DNA from: Pseudomonas sp. MYb327
GTDB lineage: Bacteria; Pseudomonadota; Gammaproteobacteria; Pseudomonadales; Pseudomonadaceae
Reading direction: 5' to 3'
Length of the DNA stretch: 64,000 nt
Assembly (NCBI RefSeq): GCF_040438925.1
Contig: NZ_CP159258.1
Span: 2,928,001-2,992,000, forward strand
Shown here: positions 1 to 7,892 of the stretch, in pieces
Layout of the letters: every line of letters begins with the position of its first letter
Numbering within the stretch: the stretch's first letter is position 1
The notes under the pieces: model-generated
Databases searched by the model: none
What the model saw: the letters and a program-made list of their open reading frames with translations, nothing else
Told to the model about the DNA's origin: nothing
Made by a program: the position numbers and the translations under genes

Positions 1-238
1 CCACGTCGGTGCAGTGCTGCCGAACCCACTCATATAGCGCGGCAGGTTCGCCCGGGAGGTCATTCGGCAGGTCTTCGGCTTGTTGCAGCTGCGCACGCAG
101 AAAGCTTTCGGCGAGCGAGCGCCGTTGGCCGGCATCGTCGTCGAGCAACAGTTGCTCGTAGATCTGGCGGACGCTGCCGGCTTGCGACATCGAATGTTCG
201 TGGGCAGGTTTGGATGCAAGTTTGGTCAGGGCAGTCAT
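1..238 (-). CDS. N-terminal part of a possible iron-containing redox enzyme family protein (cut by window edge)
   Basis: The first 79 codons of a minus-strand gene are visible, and the rest lies beyond position 1. The start is the ATG at 236-238, and the frame stays open to the window edge with Pseudomonas-like codon use. The N-terminus (MTALTKLASKPAHEHSMSQAG) is hydrophilic, without signal peptide or membrane segment. A second ATG sixteen codons downstream is an alternative start. The sequence resembles, from memory, Pseudomonas proteins annotated as iron-containing redox enzymes (haem-oxygenase-like fold). The metal-binding residues would lie outside the window, so the assignment is tentative. 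Confidence 0.45.
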   Translation of the reverse strand, partial: MTALTKLASKPAHEHSMSQAGSVRQIYEQLLLDDDAGQRRSLAESFLRAQLQQAEDLPNDLPGEPAALYEWVRQHCTDV

Positions 239-386
239 TGGCGGATATCTCGCTCGGAGGCCAGTGGCAGGACGCGCAATCAACACGTCCTTCCCTCAGC
301 AGAGCGAGTCGCCGGGACAAAAATTCCATCGGCGTTGAAATTGCCCGGACAGACGGAGCGCCCGACGGCACATAGCCTGCACTCAT

Positions 387-560
387 GCCTACAAGAACAT
401 CAGCCCCACGGCGAAAATCATCGGCGAAGTCTCCGACCCGCGCGGCGGGCAGTTCTTCGCGGCCATGGACCAGTTCAAAGTGCCAGAGGATCTACCGCGC
501 ATTCATGAAGTGGCCGCGCGGTTTGGTGTGACGTTTTTGGCGCCCAAGTCGACCGTCTGA
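387..560 (+). pseudogene. Remnant: C-terminal end of a cupin-type protein
   Basis: An open frame from about 387 to the TGA at 558-560 reads AYKNISPTAKIIGEVSDPRG and ends in RFGVTFLAPKSTV. This is the pattern of the last strand and C-terminal tail of small cupin_2 proteins: a His-Ala-Tyr/Phe-x-Asn turn, a Gly-Gln-Phe-Phe segment, then 'ia.r.Gv.fl.P'. No start codon, ribosome binding site or upstream cupin half with the metal-binding histidines is present. I read it as the 3' stub of a deleted gene. A REP pair follows directly. Family assignment is from pattern memory. Confidence 0.45.
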
Positions 561-573
561 CCGCGTCATCGTT

Positions 574-643
574 CATCGCGAGCAGGCTCGCTCACAGAGA
601 TCCAACGAAGATCCAACTGTGGGAGCGAGCCTGCTCGCGATGG
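574..643. repeat. REP inverted pair (GCGAGCAGGCTCGC type)
   Basis: Two oppositely oriented copies of the core ATCGCGAGCAGGCTCGCTC are separated by about 20 bp. They can fold into hairpins individually or pair with each other as a REPIN. The element sits between the cupin remnant and the 3' end of the DUF533 gene. Confidence 0.85.
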
Positions 644-666
644 CGTCTTGATAGCCAACCCTAACT

Positions 667-1419
667 TCAGGCAGCCGTGCCATTAGCCTGCTGCTCCAGA
701 TGCACCTGCAATTGCGGTTCAATGCCCAATGCCGCCGCCAGTTCATCCAGATAATTACGCTCGGCCTCCTGCTGATCGTCCACCAGCATCACGCTGGCCA
801 GGTACATTTCCGCCGCCATGGCGGTGTCCGTAGCCGATTGCGCCACTTCAGCAGGATTCAGTGGCTTGGCTACTTCGTCATCGAGCCATTGTTGAAGCTC
901 CGGGTCGCCGGTGTGACGGCCGATTTCCTTGCCAATCATCTGCTTCTCGGCGTCATCGATCCGCCCGTCCGCCTTGGCCGCCGCTATTAATGCGCAGAGG
1001 ATCGCATGGCTGTGCTCCTCGACGTCCGGGCCTTCCAGCATATCCACCATGTTCAGTGCCTGCTGTGGCGCCTGTTGCTGTTGCGCAGCCTGGCTGCGTT
1101 GCCAGGCTTGATAGGCCTGGAATGCCATCATTCCCAGTGACGCGAGCGCAGCATAGTTGGTGCCGCCAGCGGAACGGCTCTGCGGCGCACCGCCCATCGG
1201 CGAGCCACCGCCGCCCAGCAGGCCGCCGAGCAAACCACCCAACCCGCCCAGGCCACCGGCCCCGGCGCTGGAGCCACCGCCGCCGCCACCGCCCAACAAG
1301 CCACCGAGCAACCCGCCCAGGTCGCCTAGGTCACCTTGAGCCGGCGCCCCGGCGCCCTGTCGCGGCATGGAGCCTTGGCCTCCCCGCAGTAATTGTTCGA
1401 GCAAATCGCTGGTGTTCAT
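667..1419 (-). CDS. DUF533 / YebE-like inner-membrane-associated protein (TerB-like fold)
   Basis: 250 aa. The start chosen is the ATG at 1417-1419 (MNTSDLLEQLLRGGQG), which has GAGGAC just upstream; an in-frame extension of 14 codons to 1461 is less likely. The first ~85 residues are a low-complexity Gly-rich linker with repeated LGGLLGGLLGGGG. A hydrophobic segment follows, and then a C-terminal helical domain (about residues 140-245) with the acidic TerB-like signature AAKADGRIDDAEKQMI. This is the architecture of the DUF533 family (E. coli YebE), whose function is unknown; yebE responds to envelope stress in enterobacteria. It is a single-gene unit. Confidence 0.85.
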   Translation of the reverse strand: MNTSDLLEQLLRGGQGSMPRQGAGAPAQGDLGDLGGLLGGLLGGGGGGGSSAGAGGLGGLGGLLGGLLGGGGSPMGGAPQSRSAGGTNYAALASLGMMAFQAYQAWQRSQAAQQQQAPQQALNMVDMLEGPDVEEHSHAILCALIAAAKADGRIDDAEKQMIGKEIGRHTGDPELQQWLDDEVAKPLNPAEVAQSATDTAMAAEMYLASVMLVDDQQEAERNYLDELAAALGIEPQLQVHLEQQANGTAA

Positions 1420-1667
1420 GACGACGTCCTCATCTAAGGGAATGATCCAGTCAGCCAACAATAGTCCTCGCCCGTAAATGTGCCACCACCGTTTGGCTGA
1501 CGTGCCCGCCAGTTTTATCCAGTGTATTTTTTTGCACCCCGGCTAAGATTCATGGGTGGTGAACCTTATTCCCGGATACCCGGTCGATACCTGCAACCCC
1601 ACCCGGTTTGCCGCCGCCCGCCAGATGAGGGCGTTGACTGGCTTGCTGCACTTTCTGGAGACCCCCC

Positions 1668-2390
1668 GTGATTACGACTCTACACATCGCCAGGCTCAAA
1701 GCGTGGGGTGCCCATGGCTTTACCGCCACCGGCGTGGTCACCGCTTTCCTCGCGACCCTCGCCCTGCTCGACAATCAGCCGACCACCTGCCTGCTGTGGC
1801 TGGGCGTCGCCCTGATCGTCGATGGACTGGACGGCGCACTGGCGCGCAAGGTCAACGTGCAGTCGGTGTTGCCGAGTTTCGACGGCTCGATCCTCGACCT
1901 GGTCATCGACTACCTGACCTATGTGTTCATTCCCGCACTGTTCATCTATCGCTACATCCCGTTGCCGGACTACACGCTTCTGCTGACCGTATCGCTGATT
2001 CTGGTGTCGTCACTGTTCTGCTTCTGCAACGTCAACATGAAAAGCAAAGACAACTACTTCCAGGGTTTCCCCGCTGCATGGAACGTGGTTGCCCTGTGCC
2101 TGTACATCATTGGTCCGTCGCCCTGGATCACCTTCCTGACCGTCATCGGCCTGGCCTTGCTGACCCTCACCCGAATGAAATTCCTCCACCCGTTTCGCGT
2201 GCGCCGTTTTATGCCGATCAACATTGCCGTGACCGCTATCTGGCTGCTATGCAGTCTGTCGCTGGTCATCAACCACCCGGTGATCAACCCGATGGTGATG
2301 GGCCTTTGGCTGCTGATGTCGGCGTATTTCCTGGGGATCTGCCTCTGGCGCACGGCGCTGGAGTGGTTCGACGGATCGCGGCTCAAGTAA
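1668..2390 (+). CDS. pcs: Phosphatidylcholine synthase (CDP-alcohol phosphatidyltransferase)
   Basis: 240 aa integral membrane enzyme. It condenses CDP-diacylglycerol with choline to give phosphatidylcholine and CMP at the inner membrane. The Pcs-specific form of the CDP-alcohol motif is complete: D55-G56-x2-A59-R60-x12-G73-x3-D77-x3-D81. The 12-residue spacer distinguishes Pcs from other CDP-alcohol transferases, which have 8. Six to eight hydrophobic segments surround it, and the length matches the family. It is monocistronic; a DUF488 remnant follows 4 bp after the stop. A bacterium with Pcs needs external choline, which fits a plant- or eukaryote-associated Pseudomonas. Confidence 0.93.
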   Translation: MITTLHIARLKAWGAHGFTATGVVTAFLATLALLDNQPTTCLLWLGVALIVDGLDGALARKVNVQSVLPSFDGSILDLVIDYLTYVFIPALFIYRYIPLPDYTLLLTVSLILVSSLFCFCNVNMKSKDNYFQGFPAAWNVVALCLYIIGPSPWITFLTVIGLALLTLTRMKFLHPFRVRRFMPINIAVTAIWLLCSLSLVINHPVINPMVMGLWLLMSAYFLGICLWRTALEWFDGSRLK

Positions 2391-2394
2391 CGCC

Positions 2395-2487
2395 ATGCCT
2401 ATGCATATCGTGCGCCTTGGCTCCCCGCGCCTGCCTCGCTCGGTACTGCGCGAGTTGCTGGAGGCACGGGGGGCGAACGTGGTTTAA
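2395..2487 (+). pseudogene. Internal-deletion remnant of a DUF488 protein (30-codon residual frame)
   Basis: The frame ATG 2395 to TAA 2485-2487 encodes 30 residues. The first twelve (MPMHIVRLGSPR) match the conserved N-terminus of Pseudomonas DUF488 proteins. The last ~16 (RSVLRELLEARGANVV) match the typical DUF488 C-terminus that follows its Cys-x-His segment. About 90 central codons are missing. The simplest reading is an in-frame internal deletion that left the ends fused. The recognition rests on memory of family consensus sequences. A REP pair follows at once. Confidence 0.5.
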
Positions 2488-2510
2488 CCCTTTGAAAAAA
2501 ACACATCCCG

Positions 2511-2595
2511 TTGTAGGAGCGAGCCTGCTCGCGAATGCGAAATGTCAGTCACATCATCTTTGATTGAAAGAACGCCATCGCGAGCAGGCTCGCCG
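2511..2595. repeat. REP inverted pair (GCGAGCAGGCTCGC type)
   Basis: TGTAGGAGCGAGCCTGCTCGC at the left and CCATCGCGAGCAGGCTCGCC at the right form a REPIN. It lies between the DUF488 remnant and the convergent methyltransferase gene. Confidence 0.85.
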
Positions 2596-2618
2596 CCGCT
2601 GGGGTGATGCGTGTCGTG

Positions 2619-3431
2619 TCAGCGCCGTGTGATCACCACCTCCAGGTATTCACTCGGCACCACCAACGATTTATCGCCCGCCCGGTTCGACCGGTTTATC
2701 AGTTCAGTCAGGTCGGCTTCCAGGGCTTGTGCGCCGTCCGGTGGCAATGCCGCGAAGGCCTTGTGAACGGGGCCGTACCAGGTACGGAACGTCTCGATAA
2801 AGTGCGCCGCCGAGCGATAGCGGAAGTTGAAGGTGCGGCGCGTCACCTGAACGAGGAAGCTGCGTTCGTCGAAGTGCGTGTGCAGCCAGGCTTCAGTGCC
2901 CCACTGCGACGGCGGTTGCGCGCCGGGCGGTGGCGGCAGGTGCCGGCCGAGGGTCTTGAACATCTGGCCGACGAAGCCTTCCGGCGTCCAGTTCGCCAGG
3001 CCGATGCGGCCTCCAGGCCGGCAAACCCGTGCCAATTCCGATGCGGCTTTGGACTGGTCCGGTGCAAACATCACGCCGAAGGTCGACAGCACGGCATCAA
3101 AGCTGGCGTCTTCAAAGGGCAACGCTTCGGCGTCGGCCACTTGGAAGGTAACGTTCAAGCGCTCAGCCCTGGCCCGGTCCTCGCCTCGTTCAAGCAATGC
3201 AGCGACGTAATCGGTTGAGCGCACGATACAACCACGGCGAGCCGCGGCCAGTGTGGCGTTACCGTTGCCGGCGGCCACGTCGAGCACCAGTTCATCGCAG
3301 AGCAGGTCGCAGGCTTCGGCCAGTTGCTCGCCGACAATCTGCAAGGTGGTGCCGATCACGGCGTAGTCGCCGCTGGCCCAGGCGGCCATCTGGCGGTTTT
3401 TCAGGGCAGTCAGATCAATGGGTGTACTCAT
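2619..3431 (-). CDS. Class I SAM-dependent methyltransferase (Methyltransf_11/25 type)
   Basis: 270 aa soluble protein. Motif I for SAM binding is LVLDVAAGNGNATLA (about residues 48-62), an acidic motif follows (STDY), then motif II/III ADAEALPFEDASFDAVLS and motif IV RVCRPGGRIGLANW. This is the order of small-molecule methyltransferases of the UbiE/Methyltransf_11 superfamily. The substrate cannot be inferred. The C-terminal ~110 residues, where these enzymes recognise substrate, carry no motif I know. A 44-bp gap separates its start from the 3' end of the DUF4242 gene on the same strand, so the two may be co-transcribed. Confidence 0.85.
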   Translation of the reverse strand: MSTPIDLTALKNRQMAAWASGDYAVIGTTLQIVGEQLAEACDLLCDELVLDVAAGNGNATLAAARRGCIVRSTDYVAALLERGEDRARAERLNVTFQVADAEALPFEDASFDAVLSTFGVMFAPDQSKAASELARVCRPGGRIGLANWTPEGFVGQMFKTLGRHLPPPPGAQPPSQWGTEAWLHTHFDERSFLVQVTRRTFNFRYRSAAHFIETFRTWYGPVHKAFAALPPDGAQALEADLTELINRSNRAGDKSLVVPSEYLEVVITRR

Positions 3432-3475
3432 GGAGACAATCTCTGGGTTGGAACACGGATCCCGCTAGCGACGAC

Positions 3476-3745
3476 TTACTCCGCCGTAGTCGGATCGATG
3501 ATGTTCATTACCTGGGAAATGCGATTGGCCGGGAAACCGCTCTGCCTGGCGTGTTCCCTGATCTGCTCTTCGCTCGGCGAGATGTACACGCAGTACAGCT
3601 TGTCTCCAGTGACATAACTTTGAAGCCACTGCACCTCTGGCAACTCGCGCAACGCCCGGCAGGACTTTTGCGATGCTGCCTTCAAATCCCTTTCTGACAG
3701 TGTTCCAGCACCTGGTATTTCCCGTTCTATGACGAACTTAGGCAT
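3476..3745 (-). CDS. DUF4242 domain-containing protein (SCO4226-like ferredoxin-fold protein)
   Basis: 89 aa. It starts MPKFVIEREIPGAG and contains the DUF4242 signature WLQSYVTGDKLYCVYISPSE followed by a conserved His-Ala-x3-Gly-Phe-Pro segment. The whole protein is one domain. The family has a ferredoxin-like alpha/beta fold; the Streptomyces member SCO4226 was crystallised as a nickel-binding protein. Function here is unknown. The gene lies upstream of the methyltransferase on the same strand and is divergent from an AraC regulator, so that regulator could act on this pair. That link is inference. Confidence 0.8.
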   Translation of the reverse strand: MPKFVIEREIPGAGTLSERDLKAASQKSCRALRELPEVQWLQSYVTGDKLYCVYISPSEEQIREHARQSGFPANRISQVMNIIDPTTAE

Positions 3746-3933
3746 GGCAACCTCTCATTCTTGTTATGGATGACAGGGCCGGTAGACCCTGTGGGCCCAC
3801 TATCGCGCCGGGCAACGCTGGCGTCCTGTCCGATCGTCGGCCAACACTGCCCGATCGTCCGGAGCTTTCATGCTTCGCGCCGACAGGCTCACAATCAACG
3901 CTTGGCCCACAATCCCCGCACGGGAAAACGCCC

Positions 3934-4920
3934 ATGGACGCCTTGTCACAGACCCTGCGCGTCGTCCGCCTGGTCGGCGCAATTTTCATCAATGCCCGGT
4001 TCACCGCGCCCTGGTGCTACCAGTCACCGAGTGCGGATACCGCAGCACCCTTCCTCGAGCCCAACGCCGAACGGGTGGTGATCTTTCACTTGATCACCGA
4101 GGGCGAGTGTTACGTCGAACTGGGGGACGATCCGCCGCTGCGGCTGAACGCCGGCGACGTGGTAATTTTTCCCCAAGGTGACGCCCATCGAATGAGTTCC
4201 CAGCCAGGCTTGCCTCCCGCCAAAGGTGCGCGACTGGATGAAGTCCTGGCTCGGCGGCCGCGGCAGTTGAGCTATGGCGGTGGCGGCGCGGTGACGCGTC
4301 TGGTCTGCGGTTATCTGGCGTGCGATACGCGATTGGCGGGGATGTTGCTGACCGGATTGCCGGCGGTGGTGCGGGTCAATGTGCGCGGCTCGAACGCCGG
4401 CATCTGGCTGGAATCATCGGTGCGTTATGCCTTGGCCGAAGCGCGCTCGCCAAGGCCGGGTGGCGAAGGCGTGCTGGCGAAACTGGCCGAAGTGTTGTTC
4501 ATCGAAGTGCTGCGCTTGTACATGCACGAACAGGGCAAGGGTCGAACCGGCTGGCTGGCGGGCGTGAGCGACCGAATCGTCGGCGCCGCCCTCAATGCGC
4601 TGCACAAGAAACCCTGTCACGCCTGGACGCTGGATGAACTGGCGCGCACGGCCGGCACTTCAAGATCGGTCCTGGCGGAACGCTTTCAGCAACTGGTGGG
4701 GATTTCGCCGATGCAGTACCTGACGCAATGGCGCATGTTGCTGGCGGCCAACCTGTTACGCAGCAGTAACAGCTCCTTGCTGCGCATTGCCGAAGAGGTC
4801 GGTTACCAGACCGACACGGCGTTCAGCCGGGCATTTCGGCGGGAGTACGGTGCGCCGCCAGCGGCGTGGCGGCGCAGTCAGGAAAAACGAACAATGGCCC
4901 ACGGTGAAGTGAGCCATTGA
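3934..4920 (+). CDS. AraC-family regulator with N-terminal cupin domain
   Basis: 328 aa from the ATG at 3934; a longer in-frame opening to 3766 has no family similarity. The N-terminal ~190 residues form an AraC_binding_2-type cupin (VIFHLITEGECYVELGDD, LNAGDVVIFPQGDAHRM). The C-terminal ~100 residues hold two helix-turn-helix motifs (LDELARTAGTSRSVLAERFQ and RIAEEVGYQTDTAFSRAFRR). This arrangement is typical of Pseudomonas regulators of short-chain dehydrogenase or detoxification genes. It is transcribed divergently from the DUF4242-methyltransferase pair, which may be its target. Confidence 0.88.
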   Translation: MDALSQTLRVVRLVGAIFINARFTAPWCYQSPSADTAAPFLEPNAERVVIFHLITEGECYVELGDDPPLRLNAGDVVIFPQGDAHRMSSQPGLPPAKGARLDEVLARRPRQLSYGGGGAVTRLVCGYLACDTRLAGMLLTGLPAVVRVNVRGSNAGIWLESSVRYALAEARSPRPGGEGVLAKLAEVLFIEVLRLYMHEQGKGRTGWLAGVSDRIVGAALNALHKKPCHAWTLDELARTAGTSRSVLAERFQQLVGISPMQYLTQWRMLLAANLLRSSNSSLLRIAEEVGYQTDTAFSRAFRREYGAPPAAWRRSQEKRTMAHGEVSH

Positions 4921-4930
4921 TACTTCAAAA

Positions 4931-4956
4931 GTTCGCTGCCTGCGGCAGCTCCTACA
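4931..4956. repeat. Single REP-like palindrome (CTGCC-TGC-GGCAG class)
   Basis: GTTCGCTGCCTGCGGCAGCTCCTACA has a five-base inverted repeat around TGC. It is a different REP sequence class from the GCTGGCAAGCCAGC type elsewhere in the window. It overlaps the last bases of the dipZ-like gene and may help to end transcription from either side. Confidence 0.6.
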
Positions 4957-6166
4957 CCGCCGGAGCGGCCGCTTTGGCCTCTTGCAACAACTGCTGGATC
5001 ACCTTCTCCTGCGTCTCATAACTGCCTTCGCCAAAGTGGGTGTATCGCACCTGCCCTTTCGCATCGATGATGTAGTGCGCCGGCCAGTACTGGTTGTCGA
5101 AGTTGCGCCAGATCGCGTAATTGTTGTCGATCGCTACCGGGTAGGTGATGCCGTATTCCTTCACCTTGTCCTTGACGTTGTCGATGATGCGTTCGAACCC
5201 GTACTCAGGGGTGTGCACGCCGATGACCACGAGGCCATCCTTCTCGTATTTCTTCGCCCAGTCTTTAACGTATGGCAGGGTGTGCTTGCAGTTGATGCAG
5301 TCGAACGTCCAGAAGTCCACCAGCACCACTTTGCCTTTGAGCGATTCGTTGGTCAGCGCTGGCGAGTTGATCCACTCCACCGCGCCGGTCAGCGACGGCA
5401 TGGCGCCCTGGGCGTTGTCCATGGACTCGGCTTTGACCTTGCTCACCAGGTAATCGACGACTTTCGGCACGGTTTCCAGCAAGCCTTTCTCAACACTGCT
5501 GACACCTTCCGACGAAGTGTTGGCCAGCAACACATCATTGGCGCCGGTAGAAATCACCGCCGCACCGGCCAACACCGCGACACCGGCACCGCGACGCAAC
5601 CAGCCAGTGACCGGGATCGACGGTTTCAAGCGGTTGACCAGGCCACGACCGGCGAAGATCAGGGTACCCAGGGACAGCGCGCTGCCCAGTCCGTAGGCCA
5701 CCAGCAACAGACTGGTTCCGGCGTTCGCGCCTTGCAGCATGGCGCTGGTGAGGATCACGCCGAGGATCGGCCCGGCGCAGGGTGCCCAGAGCAGGCCGGT
5801 GGCAACGCCGATCATGATCGAACTCAGAGGGCCGGACATTTTGCGGCTGTTCGGGTCGATGCGATTACCCAGCGCCACGAACGGACGCGCCAACCAGTCG
5901 CCAACCCGTGCGGAAATCAGCGACAGGGCGAACAGCACCATCACGATCAGCGCCACATGGCGGCCGGTGTTGCTGGCTTCGATCACCCACTCGCTGCTGA
6001 CCACCGCCAGGCTGGAGATCAGGGCAAACGTCAGGACCATGCCGCCGAGGGTCAGCATGATCGACGAGCGCGTACGGTCGGCTCCGGCGAACAGGAACGG
6101 GACGACCGGCAGGATGCAAGGGCTGAGGACGGTCAATATGCCGCCCAGGAAAGCGATGAGTAACAT
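4952..6166 (-). CDS. CcdA-type membrane reductant carrier fused to a TlpA-like thioredoxin domain (DipZ type)
   Basis: 404 aa. The start is the ATG at 6164-6166, with AAAGGTGA upstream. Residues 1-210 are a six-helix CcdA/DsbD-beta domain with the two membrane cysteines in SPCILP (C17) and APCAGP (C130). They move electrons from cytoplasmic thioredoxin across the membrane. Residues ~250-400 are a periplasmic TlpA/AhpC-TSA domain with redox centre FDCINCKHTLP (C290-x2-C293). The fused layout is that of mycobacterial DipZ and related proteobacterial proteins. A REPIN and two small exported-protein genes lie upstream on the same strand. The divergent two-component system probably controls the group. 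Confidence 0.9.
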   Translation of the reverse strand: MLLIAFLGGILTVLSPCILPVVPFLFAGADRTRSSIMLTLGGMVLTFALISSLAVVSSEWVIEASNTGRHVALIVMVLFALSLISARVGDWLARPFVALGNRIDPNSRKMSGPLSSIMIGVATGLLWAPCAGPILGVILTSAMLQGANAGTSLLLVAYGLGSALSLGTLIFAGRGLVNRLKPSIPVTGWLRRGAGVAVLAGAAVISTGANDVLLANTSSEGVSSVEKGLLETVPKVVDYLVSKVKAESMDNAQGAMPSLTGAVEWINSPALTNESLKGKVVLVDFWTFDCINCKHTLPYVKDWAKKYEKDGLVVIGVHTPEYGFERIIDNVKDKVKEYGITYPVAIDNNYAIWRNFDNQYWPAHYIIDAKGQVRYTHFGEGSYETQEKVIQQLLQEAKAAAPAV

Positions 6167-6207
6167 GGGATCACCTTTGAAGTGTTGGGAGGCATCCACC
6201 ACCCTCC

Positions 6208-6296
6208 TGTAGGAGCTGGCTTGCCAGCGATAGCGGTCAACAGGTCACATCCGTGTTGGATGTGCCGCCGTCATCGCTGGCAAGCCAGCTCCTACA
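6208..6296. repeat. REPIN (GCTGGCTTGCCAGC type)
   Basis: TGTAGGAGCTGGCTTGCCAGCG and its inverse CGCTGGCAAGCCAGCTCCTACA flank a 46-bp spacer. It sits between dipZ and the small secreted-protein gene upstream of it, where it could weaken or process the shared transcript. Confidence 0.9.
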
Positions 6297-6319
6297 AAGT
6301 ACGGTGGTGTTTTCGGGTT

Positions 6320-6532
6320 TCAGGCGCTCTGGCTATCCAGCAGCTTTCCCTGCGGCGTTCGGCTGGAACCGTCCTGGGCGAGAAAGTCACTACCGCCCTT
6401 CTCCGCCACCGGCGTCAGTTGAAAGCAGGTGCTGCTGCCGCAGGCGTTTTGTTCGACAGCGGCGTTGGCATGGGCGGCGGCGCCGGCAAAGGAGAACGCC
6501 GCAGCGGTCAAAAAGCGGGTGACGTTGTTCAT
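6320..6532 (-). CDS. Small exported protein with a CGSSTC motif
   Basis: 70 aa. The N-terminal ~24 residues are a signal peptide (MNNVTRFLTAAAFSFAGAAAHA, cleavage after an AxA). The mature part is about 46 residues, with one cysteine pair in ACGSSTCFQL and no known domain. It follows the DUF2790 gene and precedes dipZ on the same strand, so it probably belongs to that unit. The nearby membrane thiol-reductant carrier could act on its cysteine pair. A copper-binding or peptide-precursor role is possible but unproven (see findings). I do not recognise the family. Confidence 0.65.
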   Translation of the reverse strand: MNNVTRFLTAAAFSFAGAAAHANAAVEQNACGSSTCFQLTPVAEKGGSDFLAQDGSSRTPQGKLLDSQSA

Positions 6533-6580
6533 GATGTTCTTCCTGGATTCGTTGGGTTGCGCTAAAGGTGATCGCTGAAC

Positions 6581-6844
6581 TTAGTTGTCCGAGTTGCAGT
6601 TATCAGCAAGCTTGCGGTAGTCCAGGACCTGGGTTTTGCTCTGGGAATCAAGGTAGGTCAGCTGGGCATTCACCACGCCGCAGGAAGGCGAGGCATCCTG
6701 TTTCAGCGACACGACTTTCTTGATGTCCAGTTGCGTGCCGTAGTTGTAGTTCTTGGGCGTAACATCGGCTTCGGCGCGGGCCGACAAGGTGCAGATGTTC
6801 AGAGCGGCAAACAGGCAAGCGGCGTAGATGGCTTTAGTATTCAT
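6581..6844 (-). CDS. DUF2790 small periplasmic protein
   Basis: 87 aa. It has a signal peptide (MNTKAIYAACLFAALNICTLSARA) and then a DUF2790 domain with PKNYNYGTQLDIKKVV, PSCGVVNAQLTYLDS and DYRKLADNC. The two mature-part cysteines could form a disulphide. DUF2790 proteins are nearly confined to Pseudomonas, usually as several small periplasmic paralogues of unknown function. It is the first gene of the leftward unit DUF2790 - small exported protein - dipZ. Its start lies 307 bp from the divergent response regulator, and the space between holds the half-site repeats described separately. Confidence 0.85.
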   Translation of the reverse strand: MNTKAIYAACLFAALNICTLSARAEADVTPKNYNYGTQLDIKKVVSLKQDASPSCGVVNAQLTYLDSQSKTQVLDYRKLADNCNSDN

Positions 6845-6994
6845 GGCGGTTTCCTCAAGGTTCGATAGGTAGTTCGTTTGTTTGCGTGGAGGCGGTATAA
6901 CTTGCCTCGTTGGAACCTATTAGAAGCCCTCGAGGTATCCCGTATGTGTCGGGAACAGGCGCGTGTAAATCGGTACGTATCAGAGCCGGGCCGG

Positions 6995-7078
6995 GATACA
7001 GAGGGATACAAAACCCTCGAAAATGGGCGTTTTTGCGTCTGTGTGTATCCACCGACAAGCCAGATACACTGCAATACA
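6995..7078. promoter_or_regulatory. Tandem GATACA/TGTATC half-sites in the divergent control region
   Basis: Direct repeats GATACA-N4-GATACA occur at 6995-7010 and GATACA-N4-AATACA at 7063-7078. A TGTATC lies at 7044-7049. The 10-bp period puts half-sites on one face of the helix, as expected for head-to-tail binding by OmpR/PhoB-type response regulators. The site lies between DUF2790 and the OmpR-type regulator, and the same words recur upstream of hvfB and of the formamidase gene. Binding is inferred. Confidence 0.55.
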
Positions 7079-7151
7079 AAGGGCTGCGGGCGAGCAGGCA
7101 AAGGCTCGATAGACTGTGCGACATCCCCCACTGATTAGAGGCAAGGCCCCC

Positions 7152-7892
7152 ATGGAACACGTCGATCACATCCTCATCGTTGACGATGACCGCGAGATCC
7201 GAGAACTGGTGGGCAACTACCTGAAGAAGAACGGCCTGCGTACGACGGTTGTGGCGGATGGGCGACAGATGCGCACCTTCCTCGAATCCACGCCGGTGGA
7301 CCTCATCGTGCTGGACATCATGATGCCGGGCGACGATGGGCTGATGCTCTGTCGCGAACTGCGCGCCGGCAAACACAAGGCCACCCCGGTGTTGATGCTG
7401 ACCGCCCGCAACGATGAAACCGACCGCATCATCGGCCTGGAAATGGGCGCCGACGATTACCTGGTCAAGCCCTTCGCCGCCCGTGAACTGCTGGCGCGGA
7501 TCAACGCGGTGCTGCGCCGTACGCGGATGCTGCCGCCGAATCTGGTGGTCACCGAAAGCAGCCGCCTATTGGCCTTCGGTCGTTGGCAGCTGGACACCTC
7601 GGCCCGGCACCTGCTGGATGACGACGGCACCATGGTCGCACTCAGCGGCGCGGAATATCGCTTGCTGCGGGTATTCCTCGATCATCCGCAACGGGTGCTC
7701 AACCGCGACCAATTACTTAACCTGACCCAGGGCCGCGACGCTGATCTGTTCGATCGCTCCATCGACTTGCTGGTGAGTCGCTTGCGCCAGCGCCTGCTGG
7801 ACGATGCCCGCGAACCGGCCTACATCAAGACCGTGCGCAGCGAGGGCTATGTGTTTTCCCTGCCGGTGGAAATCGTCGGGGCGCCAGCATGA
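7152..7892 (+). CDS. OmpR-family response regulator
   Basis: 246 aa from the ATG at 7152; the frame opens 12 codons earlier without support. The receiver domain (1-120) has acidic pocket D11/D12, phosphoacceptor D55 in LIVLDIMMPG, and K106 in LVKPF. The C-terminal winged helix (about 145-240) has LSGAEYRLLRVFLDHPQRVLNRDQL and the recognition region DLFDRSIDLLVSRLRQRL ending VRSEGYVF. It overlaps the kinase start by four bases (ATGA), so the two are translationally coupled. It probably controls the divergent DUF2790-dipZ unit and, by shared sites, hvfBC and the formamidase. The signal is unknown; copper or redox stress is my guess from the neighbours. Confidence 0.92.
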   Translation: MEHVDHILIVDDDREIRELVGNYLKKNGLRTTVVADGRQMRTFLESTPVDLIVLDIMMPGDDGLMLCRELRAGKHKATPVLMLTARNDETDRIIGLEMGADDYLVKPFAARELLARINAVLRRTRMLPPNLVVTESSRLLAFGRWQLDTSARHLLDDDGTMVALSGAEYRLLRVFLDHPQRVLNRDQLLNLTQGRDADLFDRSIDLLVSRLRQRLLDDAREPAYIKTVRSEGYVFSLPVEIVGAPA

